DNA from: Sphingopyxis bauzanensis
Lineage (GTDB): Bacteria; Pseudomonadota; Alphaproteobacteria; Sphingomonadales; Sphingomonadaceae
Assembly: GCF_002205675.1 (NCBI RefSeq)
Contig: NZ_NISK01000001.1
Location: 863,054 to 927,053 of the forward strand
Reading direction: 5' to 3'
Length of the DNA stretch: 64,000 nt
Below, one piece after another: positions 16,985-26,011 of the stretch (its first letter is position 1; the number at the start of each line of letters is the position of its first letter). The notes under the pieces are model-generated. The model did not search any database. It saw only the letters and a list, made by a program, of their open reading frames with translations, and had not been told where the DNA came from. The position numbers and the translations under genes were made by a program.

Positions 16985-17252
16985 GATTCGTTGATCTGCA
17001 ACCGGAAGGTCATATATAAGTACTTGAAAACATTGACGAAAACATGGCTATCGCGCAATTCCGCGACCCATGTCGAGTCAAGATTTTTATTTCAGTATTT
17101 TTACACCACCGCCCCTTGCTCGACTCGCTTCGCCCTGACTAGACAGGTGCGTCGTCGGCCATCGCCGGTGGCCGCCACATCGACATGATTCGCACTTCTT
17201 CGGGCGCTTGATCCCGGAAAGGATGCTTGCGTCTGCGCGCAAGCGACGACTC
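16985..17252 (+). promoter_or_regulatory. dnaA upstream region with five GANTC sites
   Basis: The 503-bp gap between rpsT and dnaA contains no convincing gene. After the rpsT terminator it holds an AT-rich stretch (17080-17105) and five GANTC sequences: GATTC 16985, GAGTC 17075, GACTC 17122, GATTC 17187 and GACTC 17248. GANTC is the CcrM methylation target in alphaproteobacteria, and in Caulobacter methylation state affects dnaA transcription. No clear -35/-10 pair or TTATCCACA box was found here. Assignment as the dnaA control region is inferred from position and the GANTC cluster. Confidence 0.55.
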
Positions 17253-17359
17253 GGCGTGTGGAGCGGCCACGCGAAGGTTTGAGGACGGGGGATCAGCGGG
17301 GGCGGTGTGGCGTGACAGAGAGCGGTAGACTTCATGGTGATGATGCAAGGGATGGAGCG

Positions 17360-18718
17360 ATGAGCGGTGACGCTGCGGCGCTCTGGCCGCGCGTCGCCGA
17401 AGGCTTGCGCCGTGACCTCGGCGTGCGCACCTTCGACCATTGGCTAAAGCCCGTGCGCTTTGGCGATTATTGCACGCTGTCGGGGGTGGTGACGCTGGAA
17501 ACCGCCAGCCGCTTTTCGGCGAACTGGATCAACGAACGCTTTGGCGATCGGCTCGAACTGGCGTGGCGTCAGCTGCTGCCCACGGTGCGCGGCGTCACCG
17601 TGCGCGGCGGTACCGGCGCGAGCGACCGCGCGGCCATCCTCGCGAGCCCGCCACTGCCGACCTTCGACACCCCGGCAGCGCCGACCCTGTCGGTTCCGTC
17701 GCCCTTCGATCCGCGGCTGTCGTTCGACCGCTTCGTCATCGCGCGCAGCAACATCCTTGCCGCCAACGCCGCGCGCCGCATGGCGATGATCGAAGCGCCG
17801 CAGTTCAACCCGCTCTACCTTTGCTCGGGGACCGGGCAGGGCAAGACGCACCTGCTCCAGGCGATCGCGCAGGATTATGCGGCGGCGCACCCGACCGCGA
17901 CGATCATCTTGATGTCGGCCGAAAAATTCATGCTCGAGTTTGTCGGCGCGATGCGGGGCGGCGACATGATGGCATTCAAGGCGCGGCTGCGCGCCGCCGA
18001 CCTGCTGCTGCTCGACGATCTGCAATTCGTGATCGGCAAAAATTCGACGCAGGAAGAGTTGCTCCACACGATCGACGACCTGATGACCGCAGGCAAGCGC
18101 CTGGTGGTCACCGCCGACCGCCCGCCTTCGATGCTCGACGGGGTCGAGGCGCGGTTGCTGTCGCGGCTGTCGGGCGGGCTGGTTGCCGACATCGAGGCGC
18201 CCGAGGATGATCTGCGCGAACGGATCATTCGCCAGCGTCTCGCGCTGATGCCGATGCTCGACGTCCCCGATGATGTCGTCGCTTATCTGGTCAAGCATTT
18301 CACGCGCAACATCCGCGAGCTTGAGGGCGCGCTCAACAAGCTGCTCGCCTACGCGGCGCTCACGGGGACGACGGTGGACTTAAGGCTCGCCGAAGACCGG
18401 CTCGCCGAAAATGTCCGCACCGCGCGCCCGCGGATCACGATCGACGAGATCCAACGCGCGGTCTGCGCCCACTATCGGCTCGACAAGTCCGAAATGGCGT
18501 CTAAGCGCCGCGTCCGCGCGATCGCTCGCCCGCGTCAGGTCGCGATGTATCTGGCGAAAGAACTGACGCCGCGCTCCTATCCTGAAATCGGGCGCCGCTT
18601 TGGCGGGCGCGATCATAGTACGGTGATCCACGCGGTGCGCACGGTCGAGGCGCTGCGCGTCGCTGACAGCGAACTTGACGCCGAGATCGCCGCGATCCGG
18701 CGCAGTTTAAACAGCTGA
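17360..18718 (+). CDS. dnaA: Chromosomal replication initiator DnaA
   Basis: DnaA binds DnaA boxes, opens the origin and also acts as a transcription factor. The 452-residue protein has an N-terminal domain (about 1-75), a short linker, the AAA+ domain with Walker A (GTGQGKTHLLQA; the usual second Gly position is degenerate) and Walker B (LLLLDDLQF), and the C-terminal HTH domain with the GRDHSTVIHAV signature. The ATG at 17360, behind GGAG at 17354-17357, gives the expected start; codons further upstream do not fit. Three CCGGGTT repeats and one DnaA box follow the stop codon. Confidence 0.96.
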   Translation: MSGDAAALWPRVAEGLRRDLGVRTFDHWLKPVRFGDYCTLSGVVTLETASRFSANWINERFGDRLELAWRQLLPTVRGVTVRGGTGASDRAAILASPPLPTFDTPAAPTLSVPSPFDPRLSFDRFVIARSNILAANAARRMAMIEAPQFNPLYLCSGTGQGKTHLLQAIAQDYAAAHPTATIILMSAEKFMLEFVGAMRGGDMMAFKARLRAADLLLLDDLQFVIGKNSTQEELLHTIDDLMTAGKRLVVTADRPPSMLDGVEARLLSRLSGGLVADIEAPEDDLRERIIRQRLALMPMLDVPDDVVAYLVKHFTRNIRELEGALNKLLAYAALTGTTVDLRLAEDRLAENVRTARPRITIDEIQRAVCAHYRLDKSEMASKRRVRAIARPRQVAMYLAKELTPRSYPEIGRRFGGRDHSTVIHAVRTVEALRVADSELDAEIAAIRRSLNS

Positions 18719-18722
18719 TCCA

Positions 18723-18759
18723 CCGGGTTATGCCGGGTTTATCCCCGGGTTTATTCACA
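18723..18759. promoter_or_regulatory. CCGGGTT(T)AT triple repeat ending in a DnaA box
   Basis: Directly after dnaA, three iterated units read CCGGGTTAT (18723-18731), CCGGGTTTAT (18733-18742) and CCGGGTTTAT (18745-18754). The last runs into TTATTCACA (18751-18759), a match to the TTATNCACA DnaA box. The middle unit gives a weaker TTATCCCCG. It may be a small DnaA-binding cluster; there are too few boxes to call an origin. Confidence 0.45.
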
Positions 18760-18781
18760 GCGCTTGGAGCCTCGCGCCTAT

Positions 18782-18871
18782 CGTCGTCCCCGTGCAGGCG
18801 GGCGCCGGCAGCGGCCTTTCCCAGCGTCGCCGCGTAAACCGACAGCGACCCCCGCCTGCGCGGGAGCGACG
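18782..18871. repeat. REP-like inverted repeat, CGTCG family (copy 2)
   Basis: CGTCGTCCCCGTGCAGGCGG at the left pairs with the right arm ending GGGAGCGACG, enclosing about 50 nt. It is related to the elements at 9647 and 33110 and again lies between convergent genes (dnaA and the lipoprotein). Confidence 0.65.
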
Positions 18872-18911
18872 GTTGGTTCGGTCGCACCCTCGACATTGCC
18901 CCACGCCCCAA

Positions 18912-18950
18912 GACAAAAAGACCCGCCTTTCGTTCGAAAGGCAGGCCTTT
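18912..18950 (-). terminator. Intrinsic terminator of the DUF4136 lipoprotein gene
   Basis: Read on the minus strand, GCCTTTC and GAAAGGC form a stem around GAAC, extended by flanking GGCCT/GGGTC pairs and followed by TTTTTG. It lies 21 bp after the minus-strand stop at 18971. The plus-strand side has fewer Ts, so it mainly suits the lipoprotein gene. Confidence 0.75.
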
Positions 18951-18970
18951 GTCATCAACTGGCAGCAACC

Positions 18971-19675
18971 TCACCCCTTCTCGGGCGGTGCCACCGTAAT
19001 CCGTACCCGCTCGCCCGAATTGCCGGGGAAGCCGGTGAACATCGCCTCGACCAGGTTGGGGACGATCGTTTGCAGATTATTGTCGCGCGACTGCGCCTCG
19101 GCATGGCCTTCGAACAGGCGCGAGCCGTCGGCGGCGCGGTTGATCTGCAGATTGAGGCCGCTGGTATAGACGGTATAGCTGCTGACGTCGTTATAGCCGC
19201 CGAAGCCGGGCCCGAAACCACCCCACAGGAACGGGTCGCGATAGCCGTAAACATAACGGCGCCCGCCACGACCCGTGACGATCACCGGGCGATAGAAACC
19301 GCGGCCATAATAGCCGCCGTAACCGCCATACCAGGGGTCGCCAAAGCCGGGGCTCGACACGACGCGCTCGCGCCCCTTGTCGACGCCATAGTCCATGCGC
19401 ACGACCAGATCGGCGCTTTCACCGGGGGCTGCGGGGCGATAGCCGTAGCGGGTCAGTTCGCCCGCGACCAGATTGGCATATTGGCTGAACTCTATCCCGC
19501 CAGCGAGCGCCGGGTTGCCGGACTCGACGACAAAGCTTTGGCCCTGCGGCGAGGGCAGCTGCGTCTGAAAGCGAGCGACATCGGCCTTGAACGGCGTCGC
19601 GCAACCGGCGAGCGCCAGCGCCGCGCCGGTCATGGCGGCGAGGCCCAGGTGGCGAAGGTTGAACATGCTCATCAT
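18971..19675 (-). CDS. DUF4136-type outer-envelope lipoprotein
   Basis: This 234-residue protein has a lipoprotein signal peptide with lipobox LALAGC ending near residue 24. The mature part resembles DUF4136 proteins: an N-terminal strand region (FKADVARFQTQL), a GELTRYGYRPA segment, then a long Gly/Tyr-rich low-complexity stretch (GGYGGYYGRGFYRP) and a conserved-looking C-terminus. The start at 19675 follows GGAG; ATGs at 19672 and 19666 are alternatives. It has its own terminator and is divided from trpS by a small palindrome. Function is unknown; an envelope location is inferred. Confidence 0.8.
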   Translation of the reverse strand: MMSMFNLRHLGLAAMTGAALALAGCATPFKADVARFQTQLPSPQGQSFVVESGNPALAGGIEFSQYANLVAGELTRYGYRPAAPGESADLVVRMDYGVDKGRERVVSSPGFGDPWYGGYGGYYGRGFYRPVIVTGRGGRRYVYGYRDPFLWGGFGPGFGGYNDVSSYTVYTSGLNLQINRAADGSRLFEGHAEAQSRDNNLQTIVPNLVEAMFTGFPGNSGERVRITVAPPEKG

Positions 19676-19728
19676 GGTGGCTCCGTAAATTCGTCGGCGC
19701 ACAAAGGTCGCGCCCTTATCCCCTAGAC

Positions 19729-19745
19729 TAAGCCGCAACGGCTTA
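19729..19745. promoter_or_regulatory. Short palindrome and CtrA-like half sites upstream of the DUF4136 gene
   Basis: TAAGCC (19729-19734) GCAAC GGCTTA (19740-19745) is a perfect 6-bp palindrome 54 bp upstream of the lipoprotein start. It runs into TTAACCTTGGTTGAA, which matches the CtrA consensus TTAA-N7-TTAA in seven of eight positions. This could be an operator, but evidence is thin. Confidence 0.3.
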
Positions 19746-19830
19746 ACCTTGGTTGAACCCGGTTTATCGCAGCCTGGTTCCAAAACAAGGTATCGAGTGT
19801 CGCCGCCAATTAGCAAGCCCGGTCAGGAAT

Positions 19831-20832
19831 TTAGCGACACAGCCCGAGCGCCGCATAAGCCGCGTCGATCGTCGGGCGCGCCAGCGCCGTCGCACGGGCC
19901 GCGCCATCCTCCAGCGCCGCATCGATCGCCGCCGGATCGGCCTTAAGCGCGGTCAGCCGCGTCGCGATCGGCCGCAGGCTTTCGACGAGCAGCTCGCCGA
20001 GTGCGGGCTTGAACGCGCCGAAACCCTGCCCGGCAAAGCGGGTCAGCACTTGGTCGACGCTTTCGTCAGTCATCGCGGCATAGATCGACACCAGATTTTT
20101 CGCCTCCGCGCGCCCTTCCAGCCCTGCGGCCTCCGACGGCAGCGGTTCGGCATCGGTCTTTGCCTTCCGAATCTTCGCCATAATCGTGTCGGCATCGTCG
20201 ATCAGATTGATGCGGCTCGCATCGCTCGGGTCCGATTTCGACATTTTGGCATTTCCGTCGCGCAGGCTCATGATCCGCGCCGCGGTCGGCGGGATCGTCG
20301 GTTCGGGCAGAGTGAAGGTCTCGGTCCCGGTGTCGAGGTTGAATTTGGTCGCGATGTCGCGCGCCAGCTCGAGATGCTGTTTCTGGTCGTCGCCGACCGG
20401 CACATGCGTCGTCTGGTACAGCAGCACATCCGCCGCCTGCAGCACCGGATAGGCATAAAGCCCGACGCTGGCGCCTTCGCGGTTCTTGCCCGACTTTTCC
20501 TTGAACTGGGTCATCCGGTTCAGCCAGCCGATCCGCGCGGTGCAGAACAATAGCCAGCCAAGCTCGGCATGCGCGGGGACGCGCGCCTGATTGAACAGGA
20601 TCGCTTTCGCCGGGTCGATCCCCGCGGCCATCAGCGCCGCCGCCATCTCGCGCGTGTTCGCGGTCAGCTCGGCGGGATCATTATGGACGGTGATCGCGTG
20701 CAGGTCGGCCAGGAAATAGAGCTTTTCACCCGGCATCTCGTCCTGCATCCGCACCCAATTGCGGATCGCGCCGAGATAATTGCCTAGGTGCAAATTTCCG
20801 GTGGGCTGAATGCCCGATAACGTCCGCATCAT
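19831..20832 (-). CDS. trpS: Tryptophanyl-tRNA synthetase
   Basis: TrpRS charges tRNA-Trp. This class I synthetase of 333 residues has the HIGH-like [13 protein letters not shown] near the N-terminus and the KMSKS loop in [11 protein letters not shown], with the [15 protein letters not shown] segment between. The start is ATG at 20832 (or 20829), 10 bp after murJ, so the two are likely co-transcribed in the order murJ-trpS. Confidence 0.96.
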   Translation of the reverse strand: MMRTLSGIQPTGNLHLGNYLGAIRNWVRMQDEMPGEKLYFLADLHAITVHNDPAELTANTREMAAALMAAGIDPAKAILFNQARVPAHAELGWLLFCTARIGWLNRMTQFKEKSGKNREGASVGLYAYPVLQAADVLLYQTTHVPVGDDQKQHLELARDIATKFNLDTGTETFTLPEPTIPPTAARIMSLRDGNAKMSKSDPSDASRINLIDDADTIMAKIRKAKTDAEPLPSEAAGLEGRAEAKNLVSIYAAMTDESVDQVLTRFAGQGFGAFKPALGELLVESLRPIATRLTALKADPAAIDAALEDGAARATALARPTIDAAYAALGLCR

Positions 20833-20842
20833 ATCTATCCCG

Positions 20843-22420
20843 TTAGAGTTTGCGCCGGCGCAGCTGGCCGATGGTGTCGCGATTGACCACGCCGAACAGC
20901 ATGGCGCAACCAAAGAATATGAGGCCGCCCAGCCCGACGATCGCGCCGAGCGCGACGATCCGCTCGACCACCCCGCCGACAAAGGCGTTGCCCGCCAGCG
21001 GGATCGCAAAAGTGAGCGCTGCCGCCATCGCTGCGGCAGCCAGGACAATGCGTGCGATCCGTCCGGCGACCTGTCCGCTCAGGCGGAACAGCCCGCGGCG
21101 ATGCAGGATCGTGTAAAGCATCGCGACGTTGCACCACGCCGCAATCGACCCCGCCAGCGCCAGTCCGACGATACCGAGCGGCGGGATCAGCAGCAGGTTG
21201 AGACCGATATTGATCAGCAGCGAAATCGCAGCGGTCCACACCGGCGTCCGCGTGTCCTTGCGTGCAAAGAAATTGGGGACCAGCACCTTGACCAGCACAT
21301 AGGCGGGCAGCCCGACGACCAGACCGCCGACGACCGCGCCGGTCGCCAGCCCATCGGCGACGCTATATTGGCCGCCGACGTAAAAGGCACTGGTGATCGC
21401 CGGGCCTGCAATGAACAGCGCGACCGCCGCGGGGACGGTCAGCAGCATCGCAAGCTCGACCGCATTGCTTTGCAACCGCGATGCGCCGTCGCGGTCGTCC
21501 AGCGCCACGAACCGCGACAGCGCGGGCAAGATCGCGGTCCCCAGCGCAATGCCGATGATGCCGAGCGGCAGCTGGTTCAGTCGGTCGGCCATCGCCAAAT
21601 AGGTGATGCTCTTGTCGGGCAGCATCGCGATGAAGAACAGGTCGACGAAGCGGCTGATCTGATAGACCCCGGCGCCGAACACCGCGGGCAGAATCAGCAC
21701 CGCCATTTCGCGCACGTCGGGGGTCAGCCGGGGGCGGCGAAGCGCGGGGCGAAAGCCCGAACGCCGGACCCAGAACAGCAACCAGATCAGCTGGAACAGT
21801 CCCGAAATCGACACCGAGATCGCAAGATACAGGCCTGTGGTGGCCTTCGCGGCTTCACCGCCATCGCCGGTGAACATTCCGATCAGCAGCGCCGCAACCA
21901 GACAGATGTTGAGCAGGATCGGCGCCGCTGCCGCGGCGGCAAAGCGCGACAGGCTGTTCAGAATCGCCGCGAACAGCGTCGCGACGCTCATGAACGCTAG
22001 ATAGGGAAAGGCGATGCGCGCCATGGCGACAGTCAGGTCGAATTTTTCGCGGTCGGCGCGCAATGCCTCGCTCGCGAACACATGCATGATCCACGGCATG
22101 ATGATCAGCAGCAGTGCCGAAAACACGATCAGGATCGGGATCAGCACCGCCAGCACGGCATCGGCAAAGGCGCGCGCCTCGCTATGGTCGCCCTCCTTTG
22201 TCATCCGCTGGTTGAACAACGGAACAAAGGCGGCGGCAAAGGCGCCCTCGGCGAACAGGCGGCGAAAGATGTTGGGCAGCTGGAACGCCAGCTGCCACGC
22301 ATCGGCCACCCCGCCCGCGCCGAGGATGCGGCTGAGCAGCATGTCGCGTGCGAAACCGAAAATGCGGCTGACCATCGTCAGCCCGCCGATCGTCCCCATG
22401 CTTTTGAGCAGGCCGCTCAT
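20843..22420 (-). CDS. murJ: Lipid II flippase MurJ
   Basis: MurJ (MviN) moves lipid II across the inner membrane for peptidoglycan synthesis. The 525-residue protein is strongly hydrophobic with about 14 membrane segments and begins with the family pattern [23 protein letters not shown], including the conserved arginines; [16 protein letters not shown] lies in the middle. The ATG is at 22420. It is followed by trpS after 10 bp and preceded by secB after 27 bp, so secB-murJ-trpS form a likely operon. Confidence 0.95.
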   Translation of the reverse strand: MSGLLKSMGTIGGLTMVSRIFGFARDMLLSRILGAGGVADAWQLAFQLPNIFRRLFAEGAFAAAFVPLFNQRMTKEGDHSEARAFADAVLAVLIPILIVFSALLLIIMPWIMHVFASEALRADREKFDLTVAMARIAFPYLAFMSVATLFAAILNSLSRFAAAAAAPILLNICLVAALLIGMFTGDGGEAAKATTGLYLAISVSISGLFQLIWLLFWVRRSGFRPALRRPRLTPDVREMAVLILPAVFGAGVYQISRFVDLFFIAMLPDKSITYLAMADRLNQLPLGIIGIALGTAILPALSRFVALDDRDGASRLQSNAVELAMLLTVPAAVALFIAGPAITSAFYVGGQYSVADGLATGAVVGGLVVGLPAYVLVKVLVPNFFARKDTRTPVWTAAISLLINIGLNLLLIPPLGIVGLALAGSIAAWCNVAMLYTILHRRGLFRLSGQVAGRIARIVLAAAAMAAALTFAIPLAGNAFVGGVVERIVALGAIVGLGGLIFFGCAMLFGVVNRDTIGQLRRRKL

Positions 22421-22447
22421 CGGGTCAGCCCGCCCGCCGGATCGTGG

Positions 22448-22966
22448 TTACGCCTGGCCAACCGGCGCGACGTTGCCCGCCTGTTCGGCTTCGACCTGCT
22501 GAACCTGCTGCATGAACAGGCCGTGGAAATCGATCGGTTCGAGCAGGAGCGGCGCGAAACCGCCGTCGCGCACGGCATCGGCGACGACGCGGCGGGCAAA
22601 GGGGAACAGGATGCGCGGCGCTTCGGCCAGGAAGAACGGCTGCAACTGGTCTTCGGGGACGTTGCGGACGCCGAACAGGCCGGCGTATTTCAGCTCGATC
22701 ACGAACATCGTACCCGCATCGGCTTTCGATGTGACATCGATCTTCAACGACACTTCAAACAGGCTGTCGCCAACGCTGTCGGCGGCGATGTTGAACTGGA
22801 CGTCGATCTGCGGCGCGTCCTGCCACTGATACACCGCAGGCGCGTTCGGATTTTCGAACGACAGGTCTTTTACATATTGCGAAATCAGGCCGATCGCCGG
22901 GCTGGTGTCTTCGCCATTGGGCTGCAGGGCGGGGTTGTTGATGTCGGCGCTGGTCTCGTCAGCCAT
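22448..22966 (-). CDS. secB: Protein-export chaperone SecB
   Basis: SecB keeps preproteins unfolded and hands them to SecA. The 172-residue protein has the conserved N-terminal IGLISQYVKDLSFENPNAP segment, the ADAGTMFVIELKYAGLF strand and the LFPFARRVVADAVRDGGF region. The ATG at 22966 is chosen because upstream in-frame codons lack family similarity. It is divergent from the Tim44-domain gene, as is usual in alphaproteobacteria. Confidence 0.96.
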   Translation of the reverse strand: MADETSADINNPALQPNGEDTSPAIGLISQYVKDLSFENPNAPAVYQWQDAPQIDVQFNIAADSVGDSLFEVSLKIDVTSKADAGTMFVIELKYAGLFGVRNVPEDQLQPFFLAEAPRILFPFARRVVADAVRDGGFAPLLLEPIDFHGLFMQQVQQVEAEQAGNVAPVGQA

Positions 22967-23210
22967 GGTGCAATGCTTTCGCTCGAAAAGATGAAACAGG
23001 TCCGCGCCACGGCCGTGTCGGGTCCGCGGCAGACGGTTGCGGCGGCGCTTAGCAGCGCGCGCCAGCCAGCACAATGGGGGCGCGGCAGGGCTTTCGCCCG
23101 GGTGAATCGTTGACCTGCCGCCACGCTGCGGCCATGGCGTTTGAAACTTGGCCGTGCATCGCCTATGTATTGGCTTCTATGTTTCCATTGCCCGCATTGG
23201 ACTTTTGCCC

Positions 23211-23876
23211 GTGACTGCTTTTTCGATCGTCTTGCTCGCCATGATTGCCGCGTTCCTCGGCATGCGGCTGTACTCGGTACTTGGCAAGCGCACCGGGCAT
23301 GAACAGGAACCCGTCCTGCCGCGCCGCGACGAGCGCGGACCGCCTGCGCCGGTGCGTCTGGAGGACGGCGAAACGCCGTCGCCGTCGGTTGGCGCGCCCG
23401 ACACGTCGGGCCTGGTTTACGAACCCGCCGCCGAAATCGGCCTGCGCCAGCTGCTCGCCAGCGACCGCAATTTTGATGCGGGCCGCTTCATGGAAGGCGC
23501 CGAAGCGGCGTATCGCATGATCCTCGAAGCCTATTGGAAGGGCGACCGCGATACGCTGCGCGACCTGTGCGACGACGATAGCTACGAAGCCTTTGTCGAG
23601 GCGATCGAGGCGCGCGACGCCCGCGGCGAAAAGCTCGAAAACCGACTGGTCGGCATCGAATCGGCCAAGATCACTGCGGTTGAAATGGACCGCAAGGAAG
23701 CGCGCGTCACCGTGCGCTATCAAGCCGACATCAGCGCGATCACCCGCGACGCCGATGGCAAGCTGATTGCCGGGTCGATGAGCGACGCGTCGCGCACCGA
23801 CGATCTGTGGACCTTCCGCCGCGCCATCGGCAGCGACGATCCCAACTGGCTGCTCGACGAAATCGAAGCAGCCTGA
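23211..23876 (+). CDS. Tim44-domain membrane protein (TimA-like)
   Basis: This 221-residue protein has one N-terminal membrane segment (FSIVLLAMIAAFLGMRLYSVLG) followed by a charged linker and a Tim44-like domain from about residue 75 to the end (FMEGAEAAYRMILEAYWKGD...). Alphaproteobacterial TimA is related to mitochondrial Tim44 and is found next to secB and mltA, as here. The GTG at 23211 places the membrane helix at the N-terminus as in relatives; an ATG at 23148 would add an unlikely extension. A role at the inner membrane in protein transport is inferred. Confidence 0.85.
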   Translation: MTAFSIVLLAMIAAFLGMRLYSVLGKRTGHEQEPVLPRRDERGPPAPVRLEDGETPSPSVGAPDTSGLVYEPAAEIGLRQLLASDRNFDAGRFMEGAEAAYRMILEAYWKGDRDTLRDLCDDDSYEAFVEAIEARDARGEKLENRLVGIESAKITAVEMDRKEARVTVRYQADISAITRDADGKLIAGSMSDASRTDDLWTFRRAIGSDDPNWLLDEIEAA

Positions 23877-23881
23877 CGGCC

Positions 23882-25210
23882 ATGCCCGCGCTTGGCTCGT
23901 TCGGTATGCGCCGGACGCGGGTTTTCGGATTCTCCTTTCTCGTTGTGCTGCCACTACTCGCAGGCTGCGCGTCGGTAATCCCCGACTCGGGAAGCCGACC
24001 GGCGACCACCGCACCCGCGCCATCGCAGCCGACGACCGCGCCGCGCCCCTATCAGCCGCGCCCTTCCGAAAGCGGCGGCGTCGCAGCCAAGCCGATTCCC
24101 GCCACCCCGCGTGCGCCCTTCCCCGCCGCCGCGGTGCCGACCGACGCGACAACGGCCGCGGCCAGCGGCATCCTCGCTGGTCCCGATTTCGCCACGCTCG
24201 GGGTGACCGCTGACCAGGCCGCGACCGCGCTCGCGGCGTTCCGCATCAGCTGTCCTTCGGTCCAGCGCCGCGCCGACGTCAGCGGGCTGACGCAGGGCGC
24301 CGACTGGGCCGAAAGCTGCAACGCCGCGAAAAACTGGTCCGACAGCGCCGCCGCGGCCTTCTTTACGCGCTATTTCGGCACGGTACAGATCGGCGCGGGA
24401 ACGGCGTTTGTCACCGGCTATTACGAACCCGAAATCGCCGGATCGCGTGACCGTCGCCCGGGTTATGACATCCCCATCTATCGCCGCCCCGCCGACCTGG
24501 TCGACGTCGATCTCGGGCTTTTCTCGGACGAGCTGAAGGACAAGAAAATCCGCGGCCGTGTCGAGGGCAGCAATCTGGTGCAATATTACGACCGCGCCGC
24601 GATCGAAAGCGGCGCGCTCGACGGCCGCGGGCTTGAAATCGCTTACGCCGCCGACGCCGCCGAGTTCTTTTTCCTGCAAGTGCAGGGTTCGGGCCGCCTG
24701 CGCCTGCCCGACGGCGGCATCATGCGGATTGGTTATGATACGCAGAACGGCCGCGGTTATGTCGGTATCGGCAAGCTGCTGCTCGACCGCGGCGAACTCC
24801 AGCGCGGACAGGCGTCGATGCAGGGCATCCTCGATTATCTGCGCGCCGATCCGGTCCGCGGCGCTGCGGTGATGAACGAGAACCCCAGCTGGGTGTTCTT
24901 CCGCGAAATCACCGGCCCCGGCCCGCTCGGTGCCATGGGGCTGCCGGTGACCGGCCGCGCCAGCGTTGCCGCCGATCCCAAATATGTGCCGCTCGGCGCC
25001 CCCGTTTTCCTCTCGCTCGACCGCGCCGAACCCAATGGCTTGTGGATCGCGCAGGACACCGGCGGCGCGATCAAGGGCGCCAACCGCTTCGACAGCTTCT
25101 GGGGAGCGGGCGAGGATGCGCGCGCGATCGCTGGCGGCATGGCGGCACGCGGATCGGCGCTGCTCCTGCTCCCGCGCGCCAGCATCGCGCGGCTGATTCC
25201 GGCGCGCTGA
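23882..25210 (+). CDS. mltA: Membrane-bound lytic murein transglycosylase A
   Basis: MltA cleaves peptidoglycan strands to 1,6-anhydro products. The 442-residue precursor has a lipobox LLAGC after a hydrophobic signal, a long Pro/Ala/Thr-rich linker, the MltA barrel domain (FFTRYFGTVQIG...TGYYEPEIAGS) and a C-terminal 3D domain with the catalytic Asp in WIAQDTGGAIKGANRFDSFWG. The start at 23882 lies 6 bp after the timA-like gene; an internal ATG at 23906 also leaves a good signal peptide. Confidence 0.93.
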   Translation: MPALGSFGMRRTRVFGFSFLVVLPLLAGCASVIPDSGSRPATTAPAPSQPTTAPRPYQPRPSESGGVAAKPIPATPRAPFPAAAVPTDATTAAASGILAGPDFATLGVTADQAATALAAFRISCPSVQRRADVSGLTQGADWAESCNAAKNWSDSAAAAFFTRYFGTVQIGAGTAFVTGYYEPEIAGSRDRRPGYDIPIYRRPADLVDVDLGLFSDELKDKKIRGRVEGSNLVQYYDRAAIESGALDGRGLEIAYAADAAEFFFLQVQGSGRLRLPDGGIMRIGYDTQNGRGYVGIGKLLLDRGELQRGQASMQGILDYLRADPVRGAAVMNENPSWVFFREITGPGPLGAMGLPVTGRASVAADPKYVPLGAPVFLSLDRAEPNGLWIAQDTGGAIKGANRFDSFWGAGEDARAIAGGMAARGSALLLLPRASIARLIPAR

Positions 25211-25217
25211 CGCAGCG

Positions 25218-25796
25218 ATGGCGCGGCGGCTTGATCCCGACGAAAGCGCGCTGTGGAAAAGGGTGGCGGCGACGGTCAAGCCGCTGACGAAGCCGAAAGC
25301 GCCGCTCGCGCCCGTCGCCCCGCCGACGATCCGCCCGCCGCAGCCGACCCCGCGCAGCACCGCGCCGCGCGCCGCCGCGCTACCGCGCCCTGCTGCGCCG
25401 CTACCGCCGCCACGCCGCACCCACAGTGCCGCGACGCTCGACGGCCATTGGGACCGCCGGCTGCGCAAGGGACTGGTGCGCCCCGACCTTAGCATCGACC
25501 TGCACGGGCATACGCTGGCGTCGGCGCAGACGCTGCTCGACGACGCGATCAGCCGCGCGCTGATCCGAGGCGCGCGCGTGTTGCTCGTGGTCGCGGGACG
25601 TCTTCGCCCCGGCGCCGACCGCCTGCCGCAGATGCACGGCGACCCGCGTCCGCGCGGCGCGATCCGCGCGTCGTTGCCCGACTGGCTCGCTTATTCGCCC
25701 CACGCCGACCAGATCGTCGCGCTGCGCCCCGCGCATATCAGCCATGGCGGCGCGGGCGCGGTCTATTTGATCCTGCGGCGCGCAAAAGAAGATTGA
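25218..25796 (+). CDS. Smr-domain protein
   Basis: This 192-residue protein has a Pro/Ala-rich N-terminal half and a C-terminal Smr (MutS2-related) domain from about residue 90: SIDLHGHTLASAQTLLDDAI, then a GARVLLVVAGRL strand and the closing ISHGGAGAVYLILRR. Smr domains bind or nick nucleic acids; several act on ribosomes or mRNA. It follows mltA after 7 bp, completing the timA-mltA-smr set common in alphaproteobacteria. A long palindrome begins 3 bp after its stop. Confidence 0.9.
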   Translation: MARRLDPDESALWKRVAATVKPLTKPKAPLAPVAPPTIRPPQPTPRSTAPRAAALPRPAAPLPPPRRTHSAATLDGHWDRRLRKGLVRPDLSIDLHGHTLASAQTLLDDAISRALIRGARVLLVVAGRLRPGADRLPQMHGDPRPRGAIRASLPDWLAYSPHADQIVALRPAHISHGGAGAVYLILRRAKED

Positions 25797-25798
25797 TC

Positions 25799-26009
25799 TC
25801 ACCCAAAGGGGCGAAGGGCGCGAAGAAGAAAAGAGGGTTTCACACAAAGACACGAAGAAGGCGGGTTACACCCGCGCCGCTAGGTGAGGATGACGCGAAG
25901 CGCCTCCAAGAACGCCTGCGGCGACAAGTCTCCGCCGCTACGTCTGCCTGCCCTCTTCGTGTTTTTGGGTGCGATTATTCTTCTTGGCGCCCTTCGCCCC
26001 TTTGCGTGA
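25799..26009. repeat. Large nested palindromic element between smr and dapE
   Basis: A 31-bp arm at 25799-25829 matches the reverse complement of 25979-26009 at 29 of 31 positions (core AAAGGGGCGAAGGGCGC). Inside it, CACAAAGACACGAAG (25843-25857) faces CTTCGTGTTTTTGGGTGC (25954-25971) as a second, weaker inverted pair. The centre (25861-25949) is GC-rich with its own small hairpins. The whole gap between two convergent genes is thus one 211-bp fold-back structure. No coding potential is seen. The inner arm is shared with the element at 27206-27361. Confidence 0.8.
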
Positions 26010-26011
26010 AA

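Noticed and set aside
16857..18780. Chromosomal origin of replication next to dnaA
   Set aside because: Only one good DnaA box (18751) and one AT-rich patch were found; that is too little to call an origin.
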